This document shows, one piece after another, positions 26,968 through 35,859 of a stretch of 64,000 nucleotides of DNA. The DNA is from Streptomyces syringium. Lineage in GTDB: Bacteria > Actinomycetota > Actinomycetes > Streptomycetales > Streptomycetaceae. The position numbers were made by a program, and so were the translations under genes. Position 1 is the first letter of the stretch; the number at the start of each line of letters is the position of its first letter. The notes below the pieces were generated by a model that was given only the letters and a program-made list of their open reading frames with translations, searched no databases and was not told where the DNA came from. Where the stretch lies: contig NZ_JAGIOH010000001.1 in assembly GCF_017876625.1 (NCBI RefSeq), positions 1,674,001 to 1,738,000 of the forward strand, given 5' to 3'.

Positions 26968-27888
26968 TCACACACTCCCCGCGACGGGGAGTGCCGTGAG
27001 GGCGAACTTGCCGCCCTTCCACCGCCATTCGACGGCCCGGCGCAGATCCGGGCAGCAACGCGGCACCTTCCCGTCGGAGTAGCCGAGCAGCGTGGCCGAA
27101 ACCGTACCGGTGCCGCTCACCGCGAAGCCGGTGACGCTCATCCGCTGCCCGGGGTCGACCAGGGTCGCCGTGACACGCGGCGCGGCGCCCCGCGCGGGCG
27201 GCGGCGCGAGGACGTAGATCCCACTGGGCCGGGTGCCCGTCTCCGAGTGGCAGCGCACCACCGCGACCGTCTCCGGCCGTCCGTCGCCGTCGAGGTCGGC
27301 CGCGGCCTGTCGCACGACGTCCACCGGTGTTCCGCCGCAGTCGACCGGATAGCGCGCCGCCCGGGGATCGGGGGCCGCCGCGGGCGGGGCGCCCGCACCG
27401 GGCACGGAGCCGGGCGCCGAACCGGGCGCGGAAGCGGTGACGGTGGTGGTCGCCGTCGCGTCGCCGGGGCCGAGGAGCGCGGCGCCGAGGAGCACGGCGG
27501 CCAGTGCCGCGGCGGTCGCGATCCAGTGCACGGGGCGGCTGCGGTTGTGCGCGGGTCTTTCGGGGGCCGGCGGGGCGGAAGGCGGCGGGAAGGACGCAGG
27601 GCGGGGCGGCGGGAAGGACGCAGAGTGGGGCGGCGGGAAGGATTCGGGGCCGGCCGGAGGCTGCACGCGGGCTGAACTCCTGTGAGAGCTGTGGCTGCGG
27701 GGGGTGCCCAGCATCGTGCCATACGGTCCGGTGCCGGGGAACAGCGGGCGCGGGGTGCCGCCCGATGGGGTTTCCTCGGCCGGGCGCCGTGGAGGTGCCG
27801 CCGCGGATGTGCCTTCGGCGCGCCTCAACGCAGAAGTGCCGCCGCCGAGTTCCGCGCGCGGGAGGCGTGCGGAACCCGGTGGCGGCAC
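26968..27888 (-). CDS. Proline-rich single-pass membrane protein
   Basis: Up to 306 residues. The N-terminal cytoplasmic part is rich in Pro and Ser and contains three 8-residue SFPPP repeats encoded by 24-bp repeats at about 27581-27652. One membrane helix follows (HWIATAAALAAVLLGAALLG), then an extracellular Ala/Pro linker and a small domain with DLDGDGRPETVAVVRC, which resembles a calcium-binding VCBS/FG-GAP motif. Four cysteines in the outer domain could form disulphides. The start is uncertain: GTG 27888 lies 16 bases after trmI, ATG 27714 is the other candidate. Function unknown. Confidence 0.7.
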   Translation of the reverse strand: MPPPGSARLPRAELGGGTSALRRAEGTSAAAPPRRPAEETPSGGTPRPLFPGTGPYGTMLGTPRSHSSHRSSARVQPPAGPESFPPPHSASFPPPRPASFPPPSAPPAPERPAHNRSRPVHWIATAAALAAVLLGAALLGPGDATATTTVTASAPGSAPGSVPGAGAPPAAAPDPRAARYPVDCGGTPVDVVRQAAADLDGDGRPETVAVVRCHSETGTRPSGIYVLAPPPARGAAPRVTATLVDPGQRMSVTGFAVSGTGTVSATLLGYSDGKVPRCCPDLRRAVEWRWKGGKFALTALPVAGSV

Positions 27889-27904
27889 CGGGGTCGATGA
27901 GGGG

Positions 27905-28810
27905 TCAGCGCTCGGCGGATCCGCTGGCGCTGCCGGGGCCGGTGTAGTCGTCGCCGTAGGCGCCCTTGGCGGGACGGCGGCGGCGCAGCGGCGGCTCCAC
28001 GCCGTCCGCGAGGCGGCGGGCGGTGAGCAGGAAGCCGGTGTGGCCGATCATCCGGTGGTCGGGGCGTACGGCCAGGCCCTCGACGTGCCAGGTGCGGACC
28101 ATGGACTCCCACGCCGACGGCTCGGCGAAGCAGCCGATCTCACGGATGGACTCGACGGTCCGGGCGAGCTGCGTGGTGGTCGCCACGTAGCAGCACAGGA
28201 TGCCGCCGGGCACGAGTGCCTTGCGGACGACCTCCAGGCACTCCCAGGGGGCGAGCATGTCGAGGATGACCCGGTCGACGTCGGTGTCGGACAGATTGTC
28301 CTGGAGGTCGCCGACGGTGAGCTGCCACGCGGGGTGGGGGCCGCCGAAGTAGCGCTCCACGTTCTGTGTGGCGATCTCGGCGAAGTCGGCGCGGCGCTCG
28401 TAGGAGTGCAGCATGCCCTGGTCGCCGATGGCGCGCAGCAGGAAGCTGCTGAGGGAGCCGGAGCCGACACCCGCTTCCACGACGCGGGCGCCGGGGAAGA
28501 TGTCGGCCATCGCCAGGATCTGCCCCGCGTCCTTGGGGTAGACCACGGCGGCTCCGCGCGGCATGGACAGGACATAGTCGGGGAGCAGGGGGCGCAGCGC
28601 GAGGTAGGCGACGTTTCCCGTGGTACGGACAACACTGCCCTCGGGAGCACCGATCAGCTCGTCGTGTGGGAAGGCACCCTTGTGGGTGTGGAACTGCTTC
28701 CCGGCTTCGAGCGTGAAGGTGTAGTGGCGTCCCTTGGGGTCGGTGAGCTGGACCTGGTCCCCGACCTGGAAGGGCCCGCGTCGGCGGGCGGCACCGGTCG
28801 GTTCGGACAT
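27905..28810 (-). CDS. trmI: tRNA (adenine-58-N1)-methyltransferase TrmI
   Basis: SAM-dependent enzyme of 301 residues that makes m1A58 in the T-loop of tRNAs. It has the family's N-terminal beta domain (FQVGDQVQLTDPKGRHYTFTLEAGKQFHTHKG), the SAM-binding ARVVEAGVGSGSLSSFLLRA and the catalytic-region DRVILDMLAPWECL. Arginine-rich C-terminal tail. In actinobacteria the gene often lies near the Pup-proteasome locus, as here. TAGTCT sits six bases before ATG with no Shine-Dalgarno, so the mRNA is probably leaderless. Confidence 0.94.
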   Translation of the reverse strand: MSEPTGAARRRGPFQVGDQVQLTDPKGRHYTFTLEAGKQFHTHKGAFPHDELIGAPEGSVVRTTGNVAYLALRPLLPDYVLSMPRGAAVVYPKDAGQILAMADIFPGARVVEAGVGSGSLSSFLLRAIGDQGMLHSYERRADFAEIATQNVERYFGGPHPAWQLTVGDLQDNLSDTDVDRVILDMLAPWECLEVVRKALVPGGILCCYVATTTQLARTVESIREIGCFAEPSAWESMVRTWHVEGLAVRPDHRMIGHTGFLLTARRLADGVEPPLRRRRPAKGAYGDDYTGPGSASGSAER

Positions 28811-28943
28811 GTGACCAGACTACCGGGCGTGCGCGGCGCCTGTTGACCACGGCGGGGGTGGCCGGCCCGCATGAGCCGCCGCCGAGCCGCCGCCGAGCCG
28901 CCGCGGGGGCGTCGCGGGGCCGCCGCGGGGCCGTCGGCGGGTG

Positions 28944-30185
28944 TCAGGAGGAGGGCCGCGCCATGGCGGAGACGAAGGCCCGCTCGACGTCGGTGGTGGC
29001 GAGGACGCCGTAGACCTCGCCGGTCTCCTCGACCACGAGGTATTCGGTGGCGGGGGTGGCTCGGAGGGTGTCGAGGAGCTCTTCGCCGGAGAGTTCCGCG
29101 GAGACCCGCATGCCGTCCTTGAGGTCGGTGGCCAGGCCGCTGACGGCGACCCAGGGGCGGCGGTGCTCGGGGACACCGACGATGGCGGCTTCGCGGACGA
29201 GGGCGGCGGGCCGGCCCTGTCCGTCGACGACGACCAGGGCCCGGGCCCCCGCCTCGTTGGCCCGCCGCAGGGCCTCGGAGAGCGGGGTGGCGGCCTCCAC
29301 GGGCACGGCTCGCCTGGTGAGGGTGCGGGCGCTGAGGTGGGGCAGCCGCTCGCGCAGCCGGGCCATGCGCAGGGCGTTGCCCGCCCCGGTCCAGATGATC
29401 GCGGCGAGGATGGCGGCGAGCAGGGCGTCGGTGAGCGAGTCGAGGCCGCCGAGGCTCTCGGAGTCGCCGTCGCCGAGGCCGCCGCGGGCGTGGGTGAGGA
29501 GCGGGAGGCCGATGAGCACGGCGACGGCGAGCGCGCGGCCGACCCAGGCGGCGGCGACGGTGCCGGTCATGGGCTTGCCGCTGATCTTCCAGACGACGGC
29601 GCGGAGCATCCGGCCGCCGTCCAGCGGCAGGCCGGGCAGCAGGTTGAAGGCCGCGACGAGCAGGTTGGAGATCATCAGGCCGGCGAGCAGGACGCCGGGG
29701 ACGGTGCCGGGCTCGACGCCCTGCATGCCGAGGTAGAAGACGCCCGCGAGGACGAGGGAGAGCAGCGGGCCGACGAAGGCGAGGACGAATTCGCGGCCGG
29801 GGGTCTCGGTCTCCTTCTCGATCTCGGAGACGCCGCCGAAGAACTGGAGCTGGATGCGGCGCACCGGGAGCTTGAAGCGGAGGGCGGCGACCGTGTGCGC
29901 GAGTTCGTGGACGAGCACCGAGGCGTAGAAGGCCACGGCGAAGAAGAGGGCGACGAGATAGCGGGCGCGGCCGAGCTCGGGCAGCACCCGGTCGAGCTGG
30001 CCGCCGAAGACCCAGGTGATGAGGGCGGCGACGAGGAACCAGCTGGGGGCGACGTAGACGGGGACGCCGAAGGGGCGGCCCATGAGGATGCCGCCGCCCG
30101 TCCGCGGCCGTCCCGGTTTGCCGTCGCCGGGCCCGGCCCCGTGACCGGCGCCCCCGCCGGACTGGCCCTTCCCGCTGTTGTCCAC
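28944..30185 (-). CDS. Site-2 protease family zinc metalloprotease with CBS domains
   Basis: Intramembrane protease of about 413 residues (M50 family, SpoIVFB-like). The zinc motif HELAH is at about 93-97, in ASVLVHELAHTVAALRF, and the third ligand is in FNLLPGLPLDGGRM. Several hydrophobic segments surround them. Two CBS repeats fill the C-terminal third (RRAVPVEAATPLSEALRR, then GLATDLKDGMRVSAELSG), which in such proteins bind nucleotides and regulate activity. GTG 30185 has AGGGGACACC upstream. The substrate, probably a membrane-bound regulator, cannot be told. Confidence 0.93.
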   Translation of the reverse strand: MDNSGKGQSGGGAGHGAGPGDGKPGRPRTGGGILMGRPFGVPVYVAPSWFLVAALITWVFGGQLDRVLPELGRARYLVALFFAVAFYASVLVHELAHTVAALRFKLPVRRIQLQFFGGVSEIEKETETPGREFVLAFVGPLLSLVLAGVFYLGMQGVEPGTVPGVLLAGLMISNLLVAAFNLLPGLPLDGGRMLRAVVWKISGKPMTGTVAAAWVGRALAVAVLIGLPLLTHARGGLGDGDSESLGGLDSLTDALLAAILAAIIWTGAGNALRMARLRERLPHLSARTLTRRAVPVEAATPLSEALRRANEAGARALVVVDGQGRPAALVREAAIVGVPEHRRPWVAVSGLATDLKDGMRVSAELSGEELLDTLRATPATEYLVVEETGEVYGVLATTDVERAFVSAMARPSS

Positions 30186-30309
30186 GGTGTCCCCTCGTCG
30201 GCTGCGGCCCCCGCACCGCTGGTGCCGTTCACTGATCATGCAGTGCGAGGGGGTCTGTCGTCGATGGTATTCGCCCGGCTGTCAGTGACGGGCCGTAGGG
30301 TTCTCTGTC

Positions 30310-31362
30310 ATGGGTATCGCCACCGACAATTCCACCGGGCCGGGCTCCGAGCGCGCGGCCGACCGGTCCGCCGGGCCTGCCGCCAGGCCTGCCGGGGCGG
30401 CGCGGCCGGCCGCGCTGTCGCCGTCGCGCGCGGCCGATTTCATGCGGTGTCCGCTGCTCTACCGCTTCCGGGTGATCGACAAGCTGCCGGAGAAGCCGAG
30501 CGCGGCGGCGACGCGGGGCACGGTGGTGCACGCGGTGCTGGAGCGGCTCTTCGACGCCCCGGCGGCCGAGCGCACGGCCGGGCGGGCCAAGGGCCTGGTG
30601 CCGGGCGAGTGGGAGAAGCTGCTGGCGGCCCGGCCGGAGCTGGCGGAGCTGTTCCAGGGGGAGGACGGGGAGCAGGACGGCGAGCGGCTGGCCCGCTGGC
30701 TGGCGGACGCGGAGCGGCTGGTCGAGCGGTGGTTCACGCTGGAGGACCCGACGCGCCTGGAGCCCGCCGACCGTGAGCTGTATGTGGAGACGGTGCTCGA
30801 GGGCGGCGGGGGCGAGGGGGCCGCCGGGGAGGCGGGGCTGACGCTGCGCGGCTTCATCGACCGGGTGGACGTGGCGCCGTCGGGCGAGGTGCGGATCGTC
30901 GATTACAAGACGGGCAAGGCCCCCGCTCCGCAGTACCGGTCGGAGGCCCTGTTCCAGATGACGTTCTACGCCCTGGTGATGTGGCGGCTGCGCGGGCGGG
31001 TCCCGCGTCGGCTCCAGCTGGTCTACCTGGGCAGTGGCGATGTGCTGACGTACGACCCGACGGAGGCGGAGCTGCTGGCCGTGGAGCGCAGGCTGCGCGC
31101 GCTGTGGGAGGCCATTTCGCTGGCGACGGAGACCGGTGACTGGCGGCCGCGGCCCACCAAGCTGTGCGGCTGGTGCGACCACCAGGCCGTCTGTCCTGAG
31201 TTCGGGGGCACTCCCCCGCCGTACCCGCTGCCCCTGCCCGCACAGCGCGCCCCCGAGGCCGCTGGGGAGACCGGTGCCGAGGCCGCTGGGGAGACCGGGG
31301 CGGACGCCGACGGCCGGGTGGTGGCCGACGGGGAGGCTCAGGGCAGAATGGACCCGGTCTAG
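30310..31362 (+). CDS. RecB-family exonuclease with Cas4-type iron-sulphur cluster
   Basis: PD-(D/E)XK nuclease of 350 residues. Motifs are RGTVVHAVLERLF (active-site His), GFIDRVDVAPSGEVRIVDYKTGK (catalytic D-x-D-Y-K), and QMTFYALV. Four cysteines, C47 and C286, C289, C295 (KLCGWCDHQAVC), would bind a 4Fe-4S cluster as in Cas4 and AddB. The C-terminal tail has a 24-bp direct repeat (31255-31302) coding EAAGETGA twice. No helicase or cas genes are nearby. TAGGGT lies eight bases before ATG. The response regulator starts 13 bases after its stop, so the two are probably cotranscribed. Confidence 0.9.
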   Translation: MGIATDNSTGPGSERAADRSAGPAARPAGAARPAALSPSRAADFMRCPLLYRFRVIDKLPEKPSAAATRGTVVHAVLERLFDAPAAERTAGRAKGLVPGEWEKLLAARPELAELFQGEDGEQDGERLARWLADAERLVERWFTLEDPTRLEPADRELYVETVLEGGGGEGAAGEAGLTLRGFIDRVDVAPSGEVRIVDYKTGKAPAPQYRSEALFQMTFYALVMWRLRGRVPRRLQLVYLGSGDVLTYDPTEAELLAVERRLRALWEAISLATETGDWRPRPTKLCGWCDHQAVCPEFGGTPPPYPLPLPAQRAPEAAGETGAEAAGETGADADGRVVADGEAQGRMDPV

Positions 31363-31375
31363 CGAAGGAGTTCCT

Positions 31376-32047
31376 GTGGCGATCCGCGTCCTACTGGTCG
31401 ACGACCAGCCGCTGCTGCGCACCGGCTTCCGCATGATCCTCGAGGCCGAGCAGGACCTCGCGGTCGTCGGCGAGGCCGGGGACGGTCTCCAGGCACTGGA
31501 CCAGGTCCGGGCGCTGCAGCCCGATGTGGTGCTGATGGACATCCGGATGCCGCGGATGGACGGCGTCGAGGCGACCCGGCAGATCACCGGCCCCGAGCGG
31601 AACGGCCCGGCCAAGGTCCTGGTGCTGACCACCTTCGACCTCGACGAGTACGTGGTGGAGGCGCTGCGGGCGGGGGCCAGCGGCTTTCTGCTCAAGGACG
31701 CGCCGGCCCATGAGCTGGTGCAGGCGATCCGGGTGGTGGCGGGCGGCGAGGCGATGCTGGCGCCGAGCATCACCCGGCGGCTGCTGGACAAGTACGCCGG
31801 GCATCTGCCGTCGGGCGAGGAGCCGCTGCCGGACACGCTGCACACGCTGACCGACCGCGAGGTCGAGGTCCTGAAGCTGGTGGCCCGCGGCTTGTCGAAC
31901 GCGGAGATCGCGGCGGATCTGTTCGTCAGCGAGACGACGGTCAAGACGCACGTGGGGCATGTGCTGACGAAGCTGGGGCTGCGGGACCGGGTCCAGGCCG
32001 CGGTCTACGCCTACGAGAGCGGCCTGGTGCGCCCCGGCGCGCAGTAG
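31376..32047 (+). CDS. NarL/FixJ-family response regulator
   Basis: Two-component regulator of 223 residues. The receiver domain begins AIRVLLVDDQPLLRTGF and has the phosphorylation site Asp55 in VVLMDIRMPRMDG and a switch Lys in GFLLKDAPAHEL. The C-terminal LuxR helix-turn-helix is LTDREVEVLKLVARGLSNAEIAADLFVSETTVKTHV. GTG 31376 has GAAGGAG at ideal spacing. There is no sensor kinase in the window, so the partner is elsewhere. Cotranscription with the nuclease gene is likely. Confidence 0.93.
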   Translation: MAIRVLLVDDQPLLRTGFRMILEAEQDLAVVGEAGDGLQALDQVRALQPDVVLMDIRMPRMDGVEATRQITGPERNGPAKVLVLTTFDLDEYVVEALRAGASGFLLKDAPAHELVQAIRVVAGGEAMLAPSITRRLLDKYAGHLPSGEEPLPDTLHTLTDREVEVLKLVARGLSNAEIAADLFVSETTVKTHVGHVLTKLGLRDRVQAAVYAYESGLVRPGAQ

Positions 32048-32114
32048 CCGCCCGGCGGGCAGTGGTCCGGACGCGTTCCGGACCGCGGGGAGCTCGTAGC
32101 GGAGCGGGAAAACC

Positions 32115-32158
32115 GAGAGGGGCCGGATACGCCGTCGACGGCGTATCCGGCCCCTCTC
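32115..32158. terminator. Bidirectional terminator, perfect 44-bp palindrome
   Basis: GAGAGGGGCCGGATACGCCG... reads as a perfect palindrome with two 22-base arms and no spacer (32115-32136 and 32137-32158). Flanked by AAAACC on the left, giving GGTTTT after the stem on the minus strand. Lies between the convergent response regulator and peptide-binding protein genes. Confidence 0.85.
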
Positions 32159-32170
32159 AGTCGTGCTCGG

Positions 32171-33769
32171 TCAGTCCTTGGCGGACTTGCTGATCTCCCA
32201 GAACCGGAAGACGGTCGAGGAGTCCAGGGTCCACTGCAGACCGGTGATCCGCTTGTTGGCCACCGCGTACTGCTTGCCCTGCCACAGCGGCAGGATCGGC
32301 AGGTCCTGGGCGACGGTGGTCTGCAGACGGGCGAAGTCCGGGACGGTCGCCGGGCGGCTGCCCTGGGCGGCGGTCGTCGGCAGGATCTTCCCCGTGATCT
32401 CCTTCGACTCGTAGTTGTTGGAGAGCACGTTGTCCTTGCCGAAGAAGGGCGCCGTGAAGTTGTCCGGGTCCGGGTAGTCGGGGACCCAGCCCTTCACGTA
32501 GACGCCGTACTTGCCCTCGGTGATGCCCTTGTCGTACTCGTCGAACGGGACGCTCTGGACGTCCGCGTCGAAGAGGCCGCTCGCGTTGAGCTGCTTGGCG
32601 ATCTCCTTGAACGCGGGCACGGTGCCCGGGCCGTAACGGATGGGCGTGGCCCACAGGGTGAGCTTGACCTTGCCGGAGACGTTCGCGGACCGCAGGGCCG
32701 CGGCGGCCTTCTCGGGCTGCGGGCGGTCGCCGTAGGCCTCGAAGAACGGCGTCTTGTGGCCGGTGATACCGCTCGGGACGATCGAGTACAGCGGCTCGGC
32801 GGTCCGCTTGTAGACGTCACGGACGAGGGTGCTGCGGTCGATCAGGTACGCGATGGCCTTGCGCACGCCGACCTTGCCGACCACCGGGTCCTTGGTATTG
32901 AACACCAGGTGCTGGACCTCGGCGCTGCTGCCTTCGACGACCTCGAGGTTCTTCTTGTCGCCGGCTTCGGCGGCCTCGAGGTCGGCGATGTCCTTCATGG
33001 CCAGACCACGGTAGGCGATGTCGACGTCGCCCTTCTGGACCGCGTTCTTCAGCTCCTCCTGCTGGCCGTGGAAGAACTTCATCGTGACGCCGCGGTTCTG
33101 GACCTTCGCGGCACCCTGGTAGGTGCTGCTGACCGAGAACTTGGCCTGCTGCTTGTCGAACGACTCGAGCTTGTAGACACCCGAGCCGACGGCCTTGCCG
33201 TCGGTGCGCAGCTTGTCCATCGGGTACTCGTGGTGGTCCACGATGGAGCCGGCGCCGGAGGCGATCTTCTGCGGGAAGGTCGCGTCGGGCCGCTTGAGCT
33301 GGAAGACGACCGTCGCCTTGTCCGGGGTCTTGATCTCCTTGATCGAGGAGAGCAGGGAGGACGCCGGACCCTTCTTGTCGTTGATCTTCAGGGTGCGGCG
33401 GAAGGAGTGGGCGACGTCCTCGGAGGTGAGGTCGTGGCCGTTGCTGAACTTCAGGCCGTCCCGGAGCTTGCACTGGTAGACCGTGCTGCCCCCGTCCTTG
33501 AAGCTGCACTCCTTGGCGGCTTCCGGCTGGGGCGTCGTGCTGCCCTTGGGGAAGCTCAGAAGCGACTGGAAGACGTTGTTGAAGAGCAGCCAGGAGCCCG
33601 GGTCGTAGCCGGAGGCCGGGTCGGTGGACACGACCTCGTCGGACATCCCCATGACCACCGACTCACCGGTGCCGGCCGCCTCGCCGTCGTCCGAACCGCA
33701 CCCGGTGAGCAGGGCGGCGGCGAGCCCCGCGCCGAGCGGGGCGGCAAGCCACTGGTCACGTTTCCTCAC
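32171..33769 (-). CDS. Oligopeptide-binding lipoprotein (ABC transporter family 5)
   Basis: Extracellular solute-binding protein of about 532 residues. The lipoprotein signal ends LLTGCGSDDG. The OppA/DppA fold shows in GLKFSNGHDLTSEDVAHSFRR, GSGVYKLESFD, AEPLYSIVPSGITGHKTPFFE and PDYPDPDNFTAPFF. GTG 33769 is preferred over 33775 because TGAGGA lies eight bases upstream. It is a paralogue of the next gene. No permease or ATPase gene is adjacent, so it must use a transporter encoded elsewhere. Ligand is probably an oligopeptide but is unproven. Confidence 0.92.
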   Translation of the reverse strand: MRKRDQWLAAPLGAGLAAALLTGCGSDDGEAAGTGESVVMGMSDEVVSTDPASGYDPGSWLLFNNVFQSLLSFPKGSTTPQPEAAKECSFKDGGSTVYQCKLRDGLKFSNGHDLTSEDVAHSFRRTLKINDKKGPASSLLSSIKEIKTPDKATVVFQLKRPDATFPQKIASGAGSIVDHHEYPMDKLRTDGKAVGSGVYKLESFDKQQAKFSVSSTYQGAAKVQNRGVTMKFFHGQQEELKNAVQKGDVDIAYRGLAMKDIADLEAAEAGDKKNLEVVEGSSAEVQHLVFNTKDPVVGKVGVRKAIAYLIDRSTLVRDVYKRTAEPLYSIVPSGITGHKTPFFEAYGDRPQPEKAAAALRSANVSGKVKLTLWATPIRYGPGTVPAFKEIAKQLNASGLFDADVQSVPFDEYDKGITEGKYGVYVKGWVPDYPDPDNFTAPFFGKDNVLSNNYESKEITGKILPTTAAQGSRPATVPDFARLQTTVAQDLPILPLWQGKQYAVANKRITGLQWTLDSSTVFRFWEISKSAKD

Positions 33770-33836
33770 GTGCACGTTCCTCACAGTTTCTTGATCGTCT
33801 GAAGAGATCGGAAGGATGGGACTGAACAGCTGTGCC

Positions 33837-35435
33837 TCACTTGCCGCGGCCGAGCTCCCACGGCTGCATCTCGGAGGCGGAGTTGAGCGCCCACTCGGCA
33901 CCGGTGACCCGGTCCCGGGCGGCCACGTACTGCTTGCCCTGCCACAGCGGCAGCACCGGGACTTCCTCGGCCACGATGTCCTGGGCCTGCTGGAAGTACT
34001 TGGCTGCCGCGTCCCGCTGGGTCACCTGACGGGACTGCGGGATCAGTTCGTTGCTGATCTTCGCGTTCCGGTACGGGGACTGCAGGAAGTTGTCCTTGCC
34101 GATGAACGGCGCGACGAAGTTGTCCGGGTCCGGGAAGTCGGGGAACCAGCCCATGCCGTAGACGGCGTACTTGCCGGCCGAGGCGTTGGGGCGGAACTCC
34201 GACCACTTCACGCCCTGGAGCTTCGCCTTGAAGAGCCCGCTGGAGTTCAGCTGCTTCTGCAGGTTCTTGAAGGCCTTGCCGGTGGCCTCGCCGTAGTGGT
34301 CCGTGGTGTACGAGAGGGTCAGCGGCACCGGGGCGTCGATGTGCGCGGCGCGCAGGATGGCGCGGGCCTTGTCGACGCTGGGCGCCTCGTACCGGTTGGA
34401 GAAGGAGTTCTGATGACCGGTGATGCCGCTGGGCACGATCGAGTACAGCGGGTCGTTCGTGCGGTCGGAGTCCTCCTTGGCCAGCGACTGCCGGTCGACC
34501 AGCTGGGCGATGGCCTGGCGCACGGCCTTCGGCTTGACCGCCGCGTCCTCGGTGTTGAACGCGAGGATGCTGATCTCCTGGCCCGGGGCCTCGATGAAGC
34601 GGACGCCCTTGGTCGTGGTGGACCGCAGCCGGCTGATCTGCTGCGGGGACAGCGTCCGGTTGATGATGTCGATGTCGCCGGACTTGAGCGCCTTCTCCAT
34701 CGACTGCGAGTCGTCGTAGAAGCGCATTTCGACCTTGTCGTTCTGCAGCTTCAGCGGGCCCTGGTAGTCCTTGTTCCTGCTGAAGACGGCCTTGACGACC
34801 CGGCCGTCCTTCTGCTCGGTCTCCAGGGTGTACGGGCCGGAGCCGGTCACCTTGAAGCCGTTGTCGAGCTTGTTCTTGGAGTAGCTCTCGCTGTCGACGA
34901 TGGCCGCGGCCGGAGTGGCGATCTTCTGCGGGAACGTCGCGTCGGGCGACTTGAGGTGGAAGACGACCTCGAGTTCGCTCGGCGTCTCCACCGAGTCGAT
35001 GTTGTTGAGCAGCGAGACCGGGCCGTTCTCGAAGTTGATGGCGCGGGCGCGGTCGATGGAGAACTTGACGTCCTCGGCGGTGAGCGCGTGGCCGTTGGAG
35101 AATTTCAGCCCGCTGCGCAGCGTGCAGCGGAACTGCTCGTTGCGGCGGTCCCCGAAGGAGCACTTGGAGGCGGCGTCGGCGATCGGGGCGGTGCCCGAGC
35201 GGGGCAGCCGCAGCAGTGTCTGGAAGGTGCTGTGCAGGACGTTCCAGGCGCCGATGTCGTACGCGACGGCGGGGTCGAAGGGCGCCGGGGCGTCCGTCGT
35301 CTCCTCGAACCGGTCGGTGGTGCCGATGACGATGGCGCTCTTGCCCGCTCCGGCTCCGTCGGTCCCGCCACATGCGACGAGGACGGGGGCCAGCAGGCCT
35401 GCCACGGTCGGCAGCACCAACGTCTTGCGGTTCAT
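33837..35435 (-). CDS. Oligopeptide-binding lipoprotein, paralogue of the downstream gene
   Basis: About 532 residues, the same length as the gene after it. The lipobox is PVLVACGGTDG. Shared family stretches are GLKFSNGHALTAEDVKFSIDRA, GSGPYTLETEQ, NDPLYSIVPSGITGHQNSFSN and PDFPDPDNFVAPFIGKDN. The start ATG 35435 is preceded by AGGGAGAA. The two genes lie 67 bases apart on one strand and look like an old tandem duplication that has diverged. No translocator genes are adjacent. Confidence 0.92.
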   Translation of the reverse strand: MNRKTLVLPTVAGLLAPVLVACGGTDGAGAGKSAIVIGTTDRFEETTDAPAPFDPAVAYDIGAWNVLHSTFQTLLRLPRSGTAPIADAASKCSFGDRRNEQFRCTLRSGLKFSNGHALTAEDVKFSIDRARAINFENGPVSLLNNIDSVETPSELEVVFHLKSPDATFPQKIATPAAAIVDSESYSKNKLDNGFKVTGSGPYTLETEQKDGRVVKAVFSRNKDYQGPLKLQNDKVEMRFYDDSQSMEKALKSGDIDIINRTLSPQQISRLRSTTTKGVRFIEAPGQEISILAFNTEDAAVKPKAVRQAIAQLVDRQSLAKEDSDRTNDPLYSIVPSGITGHQNSFSNRYEAPSVDKARAILRAAHIDAPVPLTLSYTTDHYGEATGKAFKNLQKQLNSSGLFKAKLQGVKWSEFRPNASAGKYAVYGMGWFPDFPDPDNFVAPFIGKDNFLQSPYRNAKISNELIPQSRQVTQRDAAAKYFQQAQDIVAEEVPVLPLWQGKQYVAARDRVTGAEWALNSASEMQPWELGRGK

Positions 35436-35859
35436 TGTCTGGGGTTCTCCCTGCGATGCGATCGGTCCCGGGACCATACCGATGTCGGTTGTGCTGGTCA
35501 CCCGGGCAGCCGTGAAGTTCTCGCGAAAAGATTAGTGCGCGAGGCCACTGCCCCCGGAACACGGCGAAGTTGAAGGAATATCACGCGGTGATAACAGCCG
35601 ACGGATCACCGATATCCGGACGCCGGAACGATTCACGCAGGAGATCATTAATCGGGACACAAGGGTGCGCTCCGGCCCCCACGGGAGCACTTCCGGGGGG
35701 CCGGAGGCATGCCGGACACCCCCGAATCCGGTGACGAACGTCACTCATTCGGCTTCAGGGCCGGCTACGGGAATTCAGCCAGCGCATTCGTCACGGAAAA
35801 CAATCACTCCGGCGCCGAGAGTTCCTTGGTCATTACGCGGGGCACGCTCAGTGCATGGT
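35436..35859. other. Intergenic region upstream of the binding-protein genes
   Basis: 424 bases with no convincing gene, and more AT-rich than its surroundings between 35520 and 35670. Likely holds the promoter of the tandem binding-protein genes on the minus strand. A 9-bp direct repeat TCAGTGCAT lies at the HAD 3' end near 35849-35869. No operator or terminator was recognised. Confidence 0.5.

Noticed and set aside
30310-31362. Possible CRISPR Cas4 gene
   Set aside because: The fold and four cysteines resemble Cas4, but no array or other cas gene is present; RecB-like nuclease is the safer call.
30229-31944. 571-residue minus-strand frame over the nuclease and response regulator
   Set aside because: Spans two clear plus-strand genes and has only biased composition.
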